Positions 47,932 through 57,772 of a stretch of 64,000 nucleotides of DNA are shown one piece after another. The notes under the pieces are model-generated. The model worked only from the letters and a program-made list of their open reading frames with translations, was not told the origin of the DNA and searched no databases. A program made the translations under genes and the position numbers. The first letter of the stretch is position 1, and every line of letters begins with the position of its first letter. Source of the DNA: an uncultured Bacteroidales bacterium (GTDB taxonomy: Bacteria > Bacteroidota > Bacteroidia > Bacteroidales > UBA932); contig CAMHST010000004.1 in assembly GCA_946187865.1 (NCBI GenBank), positions 18,618 through 82,617 on the forward strand. The letters are read 5' to 3'.

Positions 47932-48632
47932 TCAAAGCCCTTCTTCTGGACGACGAACCCCTGGCCCTGCGCCAGCTGGAGCTATATGCGGCCAAGCTGC
48001 CGTATCTGGAGGTGCTGGCCGCCTGTACATCGGCCCGGGAGGCCACCGGCTATGTTTCCGCGGCCGATGTCCTCTTCGTGGATATCAATATGCCGGATGT
48101 CTCCGGACTGGAGTTCGTGCGCTCGCTGGAGCAGCCTCCGCTCGTGGTTTTCACCACCGCCTATGCCGAATATGCCCTGGAAGGCTTCCGGGTCAACGCC
48201 GTGGGCTATCTGGTGAAGCCCTTCAGCCTGGCGGAATTCCGGGAACAGGCCGACAAAGTGCGCGACATCGTAGAAACCCGCCGCAAGGCCGCGGCGTCGC
48301 AGCCGGAGCAGCAGGTTCTCCGCTTCAAGACCGATTACAAGACCGTGTCCGTAGAGGTGGACCGGATCCGCTATGTAGAGGGAATGAGCGAATACATCAA
48401 AATCTACCTGGACGGTCAGGATGCGCCCCTGGTGGTGCTCTACAGCCTCAAGCGCCTGATGGAGCAGCTGCCGCCGGAACGCTTCATGCGGGTGCACCGG
48501 TCTTATATCGTTCCGCTGTCACGGATTCGGGAGGCCACCGCCACCGGTATCATCATGGAAGACGGCGCGACCATCCCCGTAGGAGAAAGTTATCGCGCCG
48601 CCTTCCGGACTTGGCTTGCTCTTAAGCTGTAA
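47928..48632 (+). CDS. LytTR-family response regulator
   Basis: ALLLDDEPLALRQLE, DVLFVDINMPDVSGLEFV, C-term IRYVEGMSEYIKIYL...RFMRVHRSYIVPLSRI; ATGA overlap with kinase. Confidence 0.95.
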   Translation: MIKALLLDDEPLALRQLELYAAKLPYLEVLAACTSAREATGYVSAADVLFVDINMPDVSGLEFVRSLEQPPLVVFTTAYAEYALEGFRVNAVGYLVKPFSLAEFREQADKVRDIVETRRKAAASQPEQQVLRFKTDYKTVSVEVDRIRYVEGMSEYIKIYLDGQDAPLVVLYSLKRLMEQLPPERFMRVHRSYIVPLSRIREATATGIIMEDGATIPVGESYRAAFRTWLALKL

Positions 48633-50144
48633 CTATTTCTGCCAGTGCATCTTTTCGCTGGCCCACTGGATGAAATACTTCATGTTGGGGGCGTCGGTGT
48701 GGCCGCCGTCGTGCTGGCGCCAGGCCAGTTCGCCGTCCAGCAGACCGGTCAGGACCGGCGGCATGGGTTCTTTCCGGTAGTCGTTGGAAACGCCCAGATC
48801 TTTGGCACCCAGCAGTTTGAAGGCTTCTCCGGCCGCAACCGTGGCCTGCCAGCTGCCGTACTGGTCCAGCCACAGGTCGTCTCCCTTTTCGGGGATGCCG
48901 TAGCTGATGAACACCAGGCGGGGAGCGCAGAGTGCAATCAGTTCGTGGGAATCTACCGGCAGCATGTCGGCATTCCAGGCACCGGTCTTGGACTCGATGG
49001 CGCAGTATTTAATGTAGTTGCCGGCCATCCAGTGATATTCTCCGGAATTGGCCAGGTTCTCCATCCCTTCGCCGAAGATGCGGCGGTGCAGCGCGGCCCC
49101 GCCCTTTCCGGACGATCCGATGAGGCCCATGTAGAAGCGCTCCTCGAAGGCCAGCGTGACCAGCGCGGCTTTTCCGTAACGGGAGACCCCTTCAATGCCC
49201 ACGTGTTTGGCATCTACATCCGGGTCGGTCTCCAGGTAGTCGAGGCCGCGGGCGGCACCCCAGGCCCATGCACGCAGGGAACCCCAGTCGTCCGGTTTGC
49301 GCGGCTGGCCCTTGTTCACCAGGCCGATGATCCCCCGGGTGAGACCGGCTCCGTTGTCGGCCTGGATGCTGGAAGGGTCTATCATGGCATAGCCCCAGCC
49401 GGCGGCGAGCAGCTGCTGGTTGGACGGCGGATCCTGGCCGGGAGCCTGCTGCGGGCGCATGAACATGGCAAAGGGATTGGCCGGTTCGAAGGGCTGCCAG
49501 GCCGGATATTTCTTCATGAGTTCGGCCGTTTCCGGGTCGTTTTCCAGCATGCGGCGCACGGCCTTGTTAATCACGGCCATGTCGTCTCCGTACGGCTTCA
49601 CGGGGTTCGGCAGGTTGGCCCCGCCGAACATCATCAGCAGCGGAACGGGCCCCTTGGCATCGGCCGGGGTCACCACTACCATCTTGATATCTACGTTGAT
49701 GGAAGGGCAGGCGGAGTTGTCCACATGGCCTATGAGCTGCTTGGCCTTGGCCCGGATCATGCCCACATATTCCATTTCTTCCACTTCCACGGTCCAGGTT
49801 ACGTCCGGCACGTTTTCCGGTACGCGGCCGTACACTTCGCGCTCGAAATCCTCCACGATTTCCGGCCTTCTCACGTCCCACCACTGCTTGGCGGTGGTGA
49901 CTTTCTTCCCGGCCTTGGTCTTCATCAGTTCCGGGAGCACCGGGAAGGGATTGGCTTTGCTCTCGTCGTAGTTGGCGGCGTAGGGGCTCTTCTGGTCTGC
50001 GTCGAAGCCGCGACGGATAGACTTGATGCCCAGCTGGTCCATCATGTTCTGGTGGTCTTGCTGCGCCGTGAATGTCACGGGCTCCTGTGCATAGGACAGG
50101 GCGCAGAGCAGCCCGCTTACAAACAGAAGGAATAACTTTTTCAT
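48633..50144 (-). CDS. CE15-type glucuronoyl esterase-like hydrolase
   Basis: VGIEGVSRYGKAALVTLAFEERFYMGLIGSSGKGGAALHRRIFGE; signal peptide. Confidence 0.85.
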   Translation of the reverse strand: MKKLFLLFVSGLLCALSYAQEPVTFTAQQDHQNMMDQLGIKSIRRGFDADQKSPYAANYDESKANPFPVLPELMKTKAGKKVTTAKQWWDVRRPEIVEDFEREVYGRVPENVPDVTWTVEVEEMEYVGMIRAKAKQLIGHVDNSACPSINVDIKMVVVTPADAKGPVPLLMMFGGANLPNPVKPYGDDMAVINKAVRRMLENDPETAELMKKYPAWQPFEPANPFAMFMRPQQAPGQDPPSNQQLLAAGWGYAMIDPSSIQADNGAGLTRGIIGLVNKGQPRKPDDWGSLRAWAWGAARGLDYLETDPDVDAKHVGIEGVSRYGKAALVTLAFEERFYMGLIGSSGKGGAALHRRIFGEGMENLANSGEYHWMAGNYIKYCAIESKTGAWNADMLPVDSHELIALCAPRLVFISYGIPEKGDDLWLDQYGSWQATVAAGEAFKLLGAKDLGVSNDYRKEPMPPVLTGLLDGELAWRQHDGGHTDAPNMKYFIQWASEKMHWQK

Positions 50145-50163
50145 ATCATTATGTGGTTTAGTG

Positions 50164-51198
50164 TCAGTCTTTTCCGGCCAGGTGCTTTTCCCAGGCCCAG
50201 GCGGCCTGCAAGGTTTCCTCTACCGTGCGGGTGGCCTTCCAGCCCAGTTCCCGGTTGGCCAGGGAAGGGTCTGCCCAGATGGCGGTGACATCGCCTGCGC
50301 GGCGGGGGGCGAACTTGTAATTGAGTTTGAGCCCGTTCACCTTTTCAAAGGCGTTCACCAGCTCCAGCACGCTCACGGGGCGCCCGGTGCCGATATTGAA
50401 AATCTCGCAGTCTTCCTTCATCTTCCCTTCCACCATGCGGGTGACGGCATAGACATGGGCTTTAGCCAGGTCCACGATGTCTATATAGTCCCTGAGGCAG
50501 GTGCCGTCCGGGGTGGGATAGTCGTTTCCGAAGATGCTCAGGACCTCCCGTTTGCCAATGGCCGTCTGGGTGATGAACGGGACCAGATTGTTGGGAACTC
50601 CGCGGGGTAGCTCGCCGATCAGGGCGCTGGGATGGGCTCCGATGGGGTTGAAATAGCGCAGCAGGATGCCCTTGATGCTGCCGCCGCTGGCTTTCACCGT
50701 ATCCTGCAGGATGTCTTCACACATCTGCTTGGTGTTGCCGTAGGGAGAGGTGGCGGGTTTCCGGGGCGATTTCTCGGTGACGGGCACCTGGTCCGGTTCT
50801 CCGTACACGGTGGCCGACGAGGAAAACAGGACTTGGCATCCGCCCTGCTCCTGAGCCGCCTCCAGCACGTTCATGAAGCTTTGCAGGTTGTTTTTGTAGT
50901 ACATCAGCGGTTTGGCCACCGACTCTCCCACAGCCTTGAAGGCGGCGAAATGGATGACGGCGTCGATGGGGTATTTCCGGAACAGGGCCTTGGCGGCGTC
51001 TGCGTCGCAGAAATCCACCTTCTCCAGCGGGATGTCTTCCCGGCCGGTGATTTTTTTCACGCCTTCGAAACAGGTGCTGTCGCAGTTGGAGAAATTGTCG
51101 GCCACCACTACGTTGTAGCCCGCTGCTATCAGTTCCACCGTAACATGGGAGCCGATGAATCCGGCACCGCCGGATACCAATACCGTTTTCTGTGTCAT
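50164..51198 (-). CDS. galE: UDP-glucose 4-epimerase
   Basis: VLVSGGAGFIGSHVTVELIAAGYNVVVADNFSN; YGNTKQMCEDIL; LRYFNPIGAHPSALIGE. Confidence 0.95.
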   Translation of the reverse strand: MTQKTVLVSGGAGFIGSHVTVELIAAGYNVVVADNFSNCDSTCFEGVKKITGREDIPLEKVDFCDADAAKALFRKYPIDAVIHFAAFKAVGESVAKPLMYYKNNLQSFMNVLEAAQEQGGCQVLFSSSATVYGEPDQVPVTEKSPRKPATSPYGNTKQMCEDILQDTVKASGGSIKGILLRYFNPIGAHPSALIGELPRGVPNNLVPFITQTAIGKREVLSIFGNDYPTPDGTCLRDYIDIVDLAKAHVYAVTRMVEGKMKEDCEIFNIGTGRPVSVLELVNAFEKVNGLKLNYKFAPRRAGDVTAIWADPSLANRELGWKATRTVEETLQAAWAWEKHLAGKD

Positions 51199-53933
51199 TC
51201 CGCTATAGCTTTTTCTTGTTGTTGAAGTTTTTCCAATTGTTTGCGCCGCTCTTTTTCCAGGTATTTCTCCAGGAGGCGCCGTTCCTTCTGCGCCTTTTTC
51301 TCCAGGCGGCGGAGCGCTTTCAGTTTCCGGGCCCTTTCCCGTTCCAGCTTTTTCTGCTGCTTGGCGGCCTGGCGCTGCTCGTACTGCCGGTCTTCTTCGG
51401 CCCATTTGGCCTCCAGCCGGGCTTGCCGCTCCGCTTTCCTCTGGGCTTTTTCGGCCTCCCGGGCCGCTTTCTCCGCCGCTTTCCGTTCCTTCTCCAGCGC
51501 TTTCTGCTGCTCCGGGGTGAGCGGCTCTGCGGGGGCGGGCGTTCCCAAGGTGTCGGCCTTGGGCTCCAGGGGCTGCGTGGCGGTGGAATCGGCCGGGGAA
51601 TGGATTCCCAGGCTGTCCGGAAGAACGCCCAGGCTGTCCGGAAGAACGCCCAGGCTGTCCCGGAGCGCCAGGCTGTCGGGTTTATCCATGCGCATCAGCG
51701 AGTCCAGGATGGCGTCCGTCTCCCGGGAGATGCGCTCCAGGGAATCCGCCGCGGCCCTGCGCTGCTGTTCCCGCACGGCGGCCAGGGAATCCCGGACGGC
51801 GATATCCCGGTACAGCTGGGTGATGTAGCCCGGGAAGTATTCCTCTGTCTCGAAGAAGTTGGCATGCGGGCGCATGATGTACTGCAGGCGCTCGGTTTTC
51901 CGGGGTTTCAGGCTGGTGACGTCCGCCGGGGAGGTGGGCTGCTTGTCCGGGTCCCAGCGGAATCCTTTCAGGGTTTTCTCTTCCTTGGGCAGCTGCACGG
52001 TGGGATAACCGTCGTTCTTCGGGTTGTCGTAGTAATAGATATGGTCTATCTCGCCGCCGGTGAAGGTGGCGTAGATCATCTTGGACTCCACTTTGTTCAC
52101 TGTGGCCAGGGCGTCTTCTTCGGTGAGGTAGAACAGCGACGAAGCGCCGCCCAGGGCGTCGAAACGGGTCAGGGACCGGTCTTTGTCGAAGTAGGCCACC
52201 ATCTCTACGCTCCGGATCTGGTCGTAGGCGTCCGGGGCCTCCTTGATGGTGATGAAGGCGTTGTCCAGCAGGTGGGCCTTTTCCACCTCCTGGTTCCGGA
52301 TGGCCAGGTAGATGCTGTCGGCGGCGTACTGCTTGTTGCCCTCGTTATAGACGATGGGCGTTCCATAGAGCCGAGCCAGCGAATCCACGTCTGTATAGGC
52401 CAGCGAGTCGCAGGACATCTGCATTTCCCGCCGGAACATGCGGACATTCCTGGCCCCCCAGAGGAAGTTGAGTTTGGTGGTGTCCAGCGGCGGCTCTGCG
52501 GGCGTGGCCAGGGAATCCGGCAATGCGGCCAGGTTGTCTGCTGGGGCGGGAAGCGGGCCCGGAAGTGCCGGCGACAGGGAATCGGCCAGGGCTTTCAGGC
52601 CTTCTGCGGGTGCCCGCAGACTGTCCGGCGGAGTCTTCAGACTGTCCAGTGGAGTCTTCAGGCTGTCCAGCGGAGTCTTCAGACTGTCCGGCAAGTTGAT
52701 GGGTCCGGCATCGGGGACCGGCGGAGGTGCGGGGGCATCGGCCGGGGGTAGCTCCACTCCCGCTTTGCCGCCCGGCTCACCCTTGGCGCCGGGCTTTTCG
52801 GGCGGACGGTTGGGGTTGTTCTTGGCCGCTTCTTCCGCCTTCTTGCGGGCCTCTTCGGCCGCTTTCCTCCGGTATTCCATCACCGGGTCTCCGCTGATCT
52901 GCTTCAGGCGGGTGTCGGCATCGGCCATCCAGGCTTCGGGGATGTCGCATTTGCGGTAGGACCGCATCAGGAGCACGTCGGCCCCCAGATACAGGGTGTC
53001 CTGCTGCCCGTTCTCCTGGGTCACGGACATCACGGCCGGGTCCCGGGTCATCCTTATCTGGCCCAGCGAATCCTGGTACTCAAAGCGTCCGGCCAGGGCG
53101 TAGGCGTTCCGGGTGGTGTCCATCAGCTCCACCTTCCCCATCATGTCCACGTTGTTCAGGGCGCGGTAGTAGAAGATGGAGTCTGCCCAGGCCTCCTGGT
53201 TTTTGGTGAGCACGTGCACGTCCCGGCGGAAGAAGAACAGTTCCCGGGAGCGGTCGTACCAGCCGTCGTTGGCCGAGAGCATGTTGTCGTCCTGCCACAT
53301 GTCTGTCCCGAAGCCGAAATAGGCCGTGGAAAGGTCGCTGCGGTACTCCAGGCGGGAGGTTTTCACGAAAGTGGTGTCCATGTACATGTTCACCTGGTCG
53401 ATGAAGGTGAACAGGTGGGCTTTGGCGTCGTACAGGCCGTAGCGGCTCTCTATCAGCTGCCCGTCTTTGTCGCGCATGGCGCCGCCGCTTTGGAACACGG
53501 CCACGGAATCCTTGGTGTTATAGTCTAGGTAGCGGGTGCGCAGCGTGTTGCCGTCTTTGTCTTCCAGCTGCACCAGTTTGCCACGGAACATGGCCAGGTT
53601 CTCGTTGGAGCGGTACTGGAGCGAAGAGCTGGAAAGGGTGGTCTGGTCCTGGATGATGCGCACGTGCCCCGTGGCGTCGATGATGTTGGTGTTCACGTTC
53701 CAGACGGCCGTGTCGCAGAGCAGGTAGGTGTTGTTGTGCAGGAAACGCGCCGGGCCGATCACCTTCCGGTAGTCCACGCTGTCGATGTGGATGAGCTGGG
53801 CGCTTTGGGCGCTCAGGAGGCGTACCCGGTCGTCCTGCGGCCGTTCCTGCTCCTGGGCTTTCAACGACCACAGCGCCGCCGCCAGCAGCGCCGGTAAGAA
53901 CAAGAGTCCTCTATTTCCCCTTCCTTTGTGCAC
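51195..53933 (-). CDS. OstA/LptA-like (LPS export-type) protein with repetitive linker and charged C-terminal tail; GTG start
   Basis: OstA-like beta-jellyroll repeats (NTNIIDATGHVRIIQDQTTLSSSSLQYRSNENLAMFRGKLVQLEDKDGNTLRTRYLDYNTKDSVAVF); DSLKTPL repeats; Glu/Arg/Lys-rich C-term. Confidence 0.83.
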   Translation of the reverse strand: MHKGRGNRGLLFLPALLAAALWSLKAQEQERPQDDRVRLLSAQSAQLIHIDSVDYRKVIGPARFLHNNTYLLCDTAVWNVNTNIIDATGHVRIIQDQTTLSSSSLQYRSNENLAMFRGKLVQLEDKDGNTLRTRYLDYNTKDSVAVFQSGGAMRDKDGQLIESRYGLYDAKAHLFTFIDQVNMYMDTTFVKTSRLEYRSDLSTAYFGFGTDMWQDDNMLSANDGWYDRSRELFFFRRDVHVLTKNQEAWADSIFYYRALNNVDMMGKVELMDTTRNAYALAGRFEYQDSLGQIRMTRDPAVMSVTQENGQQDTLYLGADVLLMRSYRKCDIPEAWMADADTRLKQISGDPVMEYRRKAAEEARKKAEEAAKNNPNRPPEKPGAKGEPGGKAGVELPPADAPAPPPVPDAGPINLPDSLKTPLDSLKTPLDSLKTPPDSLRAPAEGLKALADSLSPALPGPLPAPADNLAALPDSLATPAEPPLDTTKLNFLWGARNVRMFRREMQMSCDSLAYTDVDSLARLYGTPIVYNEGNKQYAADSIYLAIRNQEVEKAHLLDNAFITIKEAPDAYDQIRSVEMVAYFDKDRSLTRFDALGGASSLFYLTEEDALATVNKVESKMIYATFTGGEIDHIYYYDNPKNDGYPTVQLPKEEKTLKGFRWDPDKQPTSPADVTSLKPRKTERLQYIMRPHANFFETEEYFPGYITQLYRDIAVRDSLAAVREQQRRAAADSLERISRETDAILDSLMRMDKPDSLALRDSLGVLPDSLGVLPDSLGIHSPADSTATQPLEPKADTLGTPAPAEPLTPEQQKALEKERKAAEKAAREAEKAQRKAERQARLEAKWAEEDRQYEQRQAAKQQKKLERERARKLKALRRLEKKAQKERRLLEKYLEKERRKQLEKLQQQEKAIAE
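51599..51668 (-). repeat. 21-bp tandem repeat encoding PDSLGVL-type heptads
   Basis: ggctgtccggaagaacgccca repeated; protein LGVLPDSLGVLPDSLGIHS. Confidence 0.75.
52617..52691 (-). repeat. 21-bp tandem repeat encoding (DSLKTPL)n
   Basis: Repeated agactgtcc(a/g)(g/c)(t/c)ggagtcttc; protein PDSLKTPLDSLKTPLDSLKTPPDSLRAP. Confidence 0.85.
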
Positions 53934-55309
53934 TATTTGCGGGTATTCCAGATTTCACGGGAGAAATCGCACTGGGCGAACATGGGGTCTATGACAATGT
54001 AGGTGTCTTTGATTTTCTCTGACAGGAACTTGTCGATGGCCTCCTGCTGTTTGTTGTACTGGACCCGTTCCAGTATCTGGGTGTAGTCGTTTTCGAAGGT
54101 GGCGGTATGTGCCGGGATAATCTTGTCTACCCGGATAATCTTGTACACCAGGTTGCCGGTGCGGCCCTGTTCGTACCCTTCATTGTCGGTGGAGGCCACC
54201 GGCTCCGAAATGTCTCCGGGCTGGAGGTCTTTGATGGCGGCGTAGTCGGCCGGTTTCAGCTGGTCTATCTCGAAGTAGGAAGAACCGGTTGCGGGGTCTG
54301 CCATCTGGCCGCCGTTGGTGCGGGAGGCCGGGTCTTCGGAGTAGAAGCGGGCGGCCAGCTCGAAGTCGATCTCTTTCTCCTGGATCTTGGTCCGGAGGCT
54401 GTCCAGGCGGTGGAAGGCTTTCTCCTGGTCTTCGGCCGTATACTGCGGCTTGAGCAGGATGTGGCGGGCGTTGAACATGTCGCCCCGCTTTTCGATGACT
54501 TCGATGATGTGGAATCCGTCCGGGGTCTCCACAATCTGGGAAATGGTTCCCGGTCTCAGGGCCATGGCGGCGTCGGAGAAAGCCGGCCAGAAGATGGACT
54601 TGGAGGCCATGCCCAGTTCTCCGCCGCGGCGGGCGCTGCCCGGATCTTCGGAATACAGGCGGGCCAGGGTGGCGAATTTCTCTCCGCCGATGATGCGCTC
54701 ACGGAGCGACAGCAGCCGCTCTTTCACGGCCAGGTTGGCGGCTTCCCGGTCCGGGTACACGCAGATCTGGCTCAGCTGGTATTTCACCGGAACCACGGGG
54801 AGGTCTTCCGGATCCGTGTTGTCCAGATACTGCTTTACGTCGTAGGGGGTCACTTCCGGGATGTTGTCTGCGACCTGGTAGCGCTCCTGCTCTGTAAGGC
54901 TTTGGTCTTCAAGGGTTTTACGCCATTCCTGGCGAAGCTTGTACAGGGGCTTGCCGAAGTACTTCTCCAGCTCCTCATCGCCGCCCAGCTGGGTGCGCAT
55001 GTAGTCTATCCGCTGGGAAAGGTTGCTTTCTACCATGTCGCTGCTCACGGTGAGGGAGTCCAGCCGGGCCTGCATCAGAAACAGCTTGGCTTCCATCATG
55101 TTCTGCAGCAGTTCGCAGCGCATGCGTTGGTCTACGGACTGTCCGCCGGCCCGCATCTGCTGGATTTCGGCCTCGATGTCCGAGATCAGGATAACCTCGC
55201 CGCCCAGTATGGCCACGGTCTTGTCTACCAGTCCGTTCTGGTACTTCTGGGCAAACAGGCTTGCCATGCCCAGCAGAGAGCCTGCCAGTATCGTCAGTAA
55301 TCGCTTCAT
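53933..55309 (-). CDS. surA: SurA-type periplasmic peptidyl-prolyl isomerase
   Basis: SurA N domain; parvulin motifs ARHILLKPQYTAEDQEKAFHRLDSLRTKI...FYSEDPASRTNGGQMAD. Confidence 0.88.
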   Translation of the reverse strand: MKRLLTILAGSLLGMASLFAQKYQNGLVDKTVAILGGEVILISDIEAEIQQMRAGGQSVDQRMRCELLQNMMEAKLFLMQARLDSLTVSSDMVESNLSQRIDYMRTQLGGDEELEKYFGKPLYKLRQEWRKTLEDQSLTEQERYQVADNIPEVTPYDVKQYLDNTDPEDLPVVPVKYQLSQICVYPDREAANLAVKERLLSLRERIIGGEKFATLARLYSEDPGSARRGGELGMASKSIFWPAFSDAAMALRPGTISQIVETPDGFHIIEVIEKRGDMFNARHILLKPQYTAEDQEKAFHRLDSLRTKIQEKEIDFELAARFYSEDPASRTNGGQMADPATGSSYFEIDQLKPADYAAIKDLQPGDISEPVASTDNEGYEQGRTGNLVYKIIRVDKIIPAHTATFENDYTQILERVQYNKQQEAIDKFLSEKIKDTYIVIDPMFAQCDFSREIWNTRK

Positions 55310-55310
55310 A

Positions 55311-56177
55311 TCAGTACGTAACAAATTTATTGTTTCTGCGGGCATCTTCCAGCAGGTCCTGTTCCAGGCTTTCCGACAAGGCGTGTTTGCGGGCGTTCAG
55401 GATAATGTCCCGGATCCGCTGGGCGCAGTAGTCTTCCGGCGCGGTTTTCCCTTGCTGGACCATGTCCACGATATAGGCTATGCGGAGATTCCCCGCTTCG
55501 TCGGGGAGTTCCGCAAATTGGTTCTTGATGGCGCCCTGGAGGATCCGGTAGTCCGTTCCCAGTTCCTGGGCCAGGGTGATGATGTCTATCCAGCTGTCGG
55601 ACGAGTCTCCCCATTTCAGGGCGGCGGTAGAGGCCAGGACTTCCGCTTCCAGGACTTCCGTGTCGTCGGTGGAGGACATTTTTCTCTTCAGTTCCTTGAG
55701 GCTGTGGGAGTCTTGGGGGATGATCATGTACCGGGCCTTGACCACCGGCCTTTCCAGGACCAGCTTCTCCGGGTTGGCCTGGTAGTAGGCGCTGATTTCT
55801 TCGTCGGTGACCAGGGTGTCCAGCCGCTGGTTGATGTAGAGCTGCTCGTAGCGGAACTTGAGAAGGGCCCTGCGGTAGCTTTCCAGCTCTTCCGTGACGT
55901 CTTTCTCTTCCTTGGAGAGTTGTTCGTCGGCCATGTCCAGCAGGAGCAGGTCTTCCGCCCAGGCCCGGATGTACTGCCCGGCCAGCGCGGCGCTGTCTTC
56001 GGGCGACACGCCGGCGGGGATGTAGCTTTCCAGCTGTGAACGGTGCAGGCGGTGGTCCCCCACGCGGGCCACTACCTCTCCTTTGAACAGCTCCGTGGCG
56101 GTGTCTCCCAGACGGTTGACCATCTTGCAGGAGAGCACTGTCAGGGCGGCAATTCCTATGACGAGCCAATTTCTCAT
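55311..56177 (-). CDS. PpiC/SurA-related lipoprotein
   Basis: Lipobox ALTVLSC; VARVGDHRLHRSQLESYIPAGVSPEDS; adjacent to surA. Confidence 0.7.
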   Translation of the reverse strand: MRNWLVIGIAALTVLSCKMVNRLGDTATELFKGEVVARVGDHRLHRSQLESYIPAGVSPEDSAALAGQYIRAWAEDLLLLDMADEQLSKEEKDVTEELESYRRALLKFRYEQLYINQRLDTLVTDEEISAYYQANPEKLVLERPVVKARYMIIPQDSHSLKELKRKMSSTDDTEVLEAEVLASTAALKWGDSSDSWIDIITLAQELGTDYRILQGAIKNQFAELPDEAGNLRIAYIVDMVQQGKTAPEDYCAQRIRDIILNARKHALSESLEQDLLEDARRNNKFVTY

Positions 56178-56204
56178 ATTAACCTACAAAGATAGTAAAA
56201 AATC

Positions 56205-57671
56205 CTATTCCAGCAGCAAAGTCAGCAGCCGGGACAGGACGGCGCGCACCTCATTCTGGGTGGCCAGGGTGTTGTTGGTCATCAGCGAGAAGGTGGTTTG
56301 GGGCTTGCCGGCACTGTCCAGGATGTACCCGGAGTAGCAGAGGACCCCCTCCATGGAACCGCTTTTCATGCGGATGCGCCCCTTGAGCGGCGCCTGTGAC
56401 AGCATTCCGGAGAGGGTGCCTTCGCCGGGTGCGGGCAGGGAGGCGAGAAATGCGTCGAAGGCCGGGCTGCCCTGCATGGCCTGAAGGTAGGAGACCATCC
56501 ACGCGGGCGACACGTTGTTCATGCGGGAGAGCCCGCTGCCGTCTTTGTAGGTGAGGGCTTCGGGATCCAGGCCTAAATCAAGAAGCACTTCATTCACAGC
56601 CATATAGCAGCTGTCGTGGACGGCTATTCCCGTTGCGGCCTCGCCCATCGAGCGCAGGATCATCTCCGCGTAGAAATTGTCGCTGCGGACATTGGTTTCC
56701 CGGGCGATATCCCGTAGCGCGGGCGATTCCGTGTAGCCGATGCTCCGGGCTTCCTGTGCCTTTTCTTCGGGGATGAACCCGGCTTGGCGGATGTATCCGC
56801 TGCGGTCGGTGTCGGCATAGCCGCCGGTGACCTCCCAGCCGGTGTCCTTCAGGTTTTTCCAGAAATAATAGGCGCAGGTGAGCGCACCGAACTTGTTGGA
56901 GAAATGTTCGGTCTTGGCCGGCCTGTCAACGGCGAAGGTGCCGCGAAGCTCTGCGTAGGGGGCCAGGTCGGTGGTGTACAGGTACAGGCTGTTCCCGGTT
57001 CCCGCAGGGCCGCAGAGGCCGAAGTTGGAAAAGTGCATCCAGGGAGTGTCCGGGTAGGTCTGCGTTACGTTTACGGGCTCTCCCTGGGCCGATGCCCGCA
57101 CGTACAGGTCTATTGCGTTTTCGTAGAAACAGAGCGCGTTTCCGCCTGTGCCATAGTAGGTTCCGGTGTCGTCGTAGCTCCAGGATTGCTGTTCCAGATT
57201 CCCCTCATAAGCCCTTCCGTCGCCCACGATCCGGCCTTCTATCCGGGATATGCCGGCTTGTTTGAGCAGGGTTTTCCATTTCCAGAAAAGGGCGTCGGCT
57301 TTCAAAGCTGTCGAATCCCGGGCGCCCAGGGTGGGGTCTCCTCCGCCGATGATGTACAGGTCTCCCTGCAGGGTGCCGTCTTCCCGGATGGTTCCCGTGT
57401 AGGCCAGGTGGGTCTTGTAGCGGTAATCCGCTCCCAGGGCGTGCAGGGCGGTTCCAGTGGTGACCAGCTTCAGGTTGGAGGCGGGGATCATCCGCTGCTG
57501 CGCGTTGTACTCCAGCAGCGTCCGGCCCTGGGTGTCCTGGGCCAGCACACCCCAGACGGCTCCTTTCAGGGGAGCGCTGTCGCGAAGGCGGTCGGCATAT
57601 TTTTGGGCGGGAGTCTGCGCCGCGGCTGTGAGGGCTGCCACAAGCGCCCCTATCGTCAGTAATTTTCTCAT
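56205..57671 (-). CDS. dacB: D-alanyl-D-alanine carboxypeptidase/endopeptidase (PBP4 family)
   Basis: MIPASNLKLVTTGTALHALG (SxxK), RSDNFYAEMI (SxN-type), MKSGSMEGVLCYSGY (KSG). Confidence 0.93.
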   Translation of the reverse strand: MRKLLTIGALVAALTAAAQTPAQKYADRLRDSAPLKGAVWGVLAQDTQGRTLLEYNAQQRMIPASNLKLVTTGTALHALGADYRYKTHLAYTGTIREDGTLQGDLYIIGGGDPTLGARDSTALKADALFWKWKTLLKQAGISRIEGRIVGDGRAYEGNLEQQSWSYDDTGTYYGTGGNALCFYENAIDLYVRASAQGEPVNVTQTYPDTPWMHFSNFGLCGPAGTGNSLYLYTTDLAPYAELRGTFAVDRPAKTEHFSNKFGALTCAYYFWKNLKDTGWEVTGGYADTDRSGYIRQAGFIPEEKAQEARSIGYTESPALRDIARETNVRSDNFYAEMILRSMGEAATGIAVHDSCYMAVNEVLLDLGLDPEALTYKDGSGLSRMNNVSPAWMVSYLQAMQGSPAFDAFLASLPAPGEGTLSGMLSQAPLKGRIRMKSGSMEGVLCYSGYILDSAGKPQTTFSLMTNNTLATQNEVRAVLSRLLTLLLE

Positions 57672-57720
57672 ATGCTGTAAAAGTACTGCTTTTTCCGCAT
57701 AAATAGTGCCAGAGGCGGAT

Positions 57721-57752
57721 AAAAAGAGGGCAACCCACCGTGGGTTACCCTC
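57721..57752 (-). terminator. Intrinsic terminator of the TMEM43-like gene
   Basis: GAGGGtAACCCA-cgg-TGGGTTgCCCTC followed by TTTTT on minus strand. Confidence 0.8.
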
Positions 57753-57772
57753 CTGAATCAGTGAGGCCGTTG

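Noticed and set aside
48645-50135. 496-aa plus-strand ORF opposite the CE15 esterase
   Set aside because: Antisense, no motif support.
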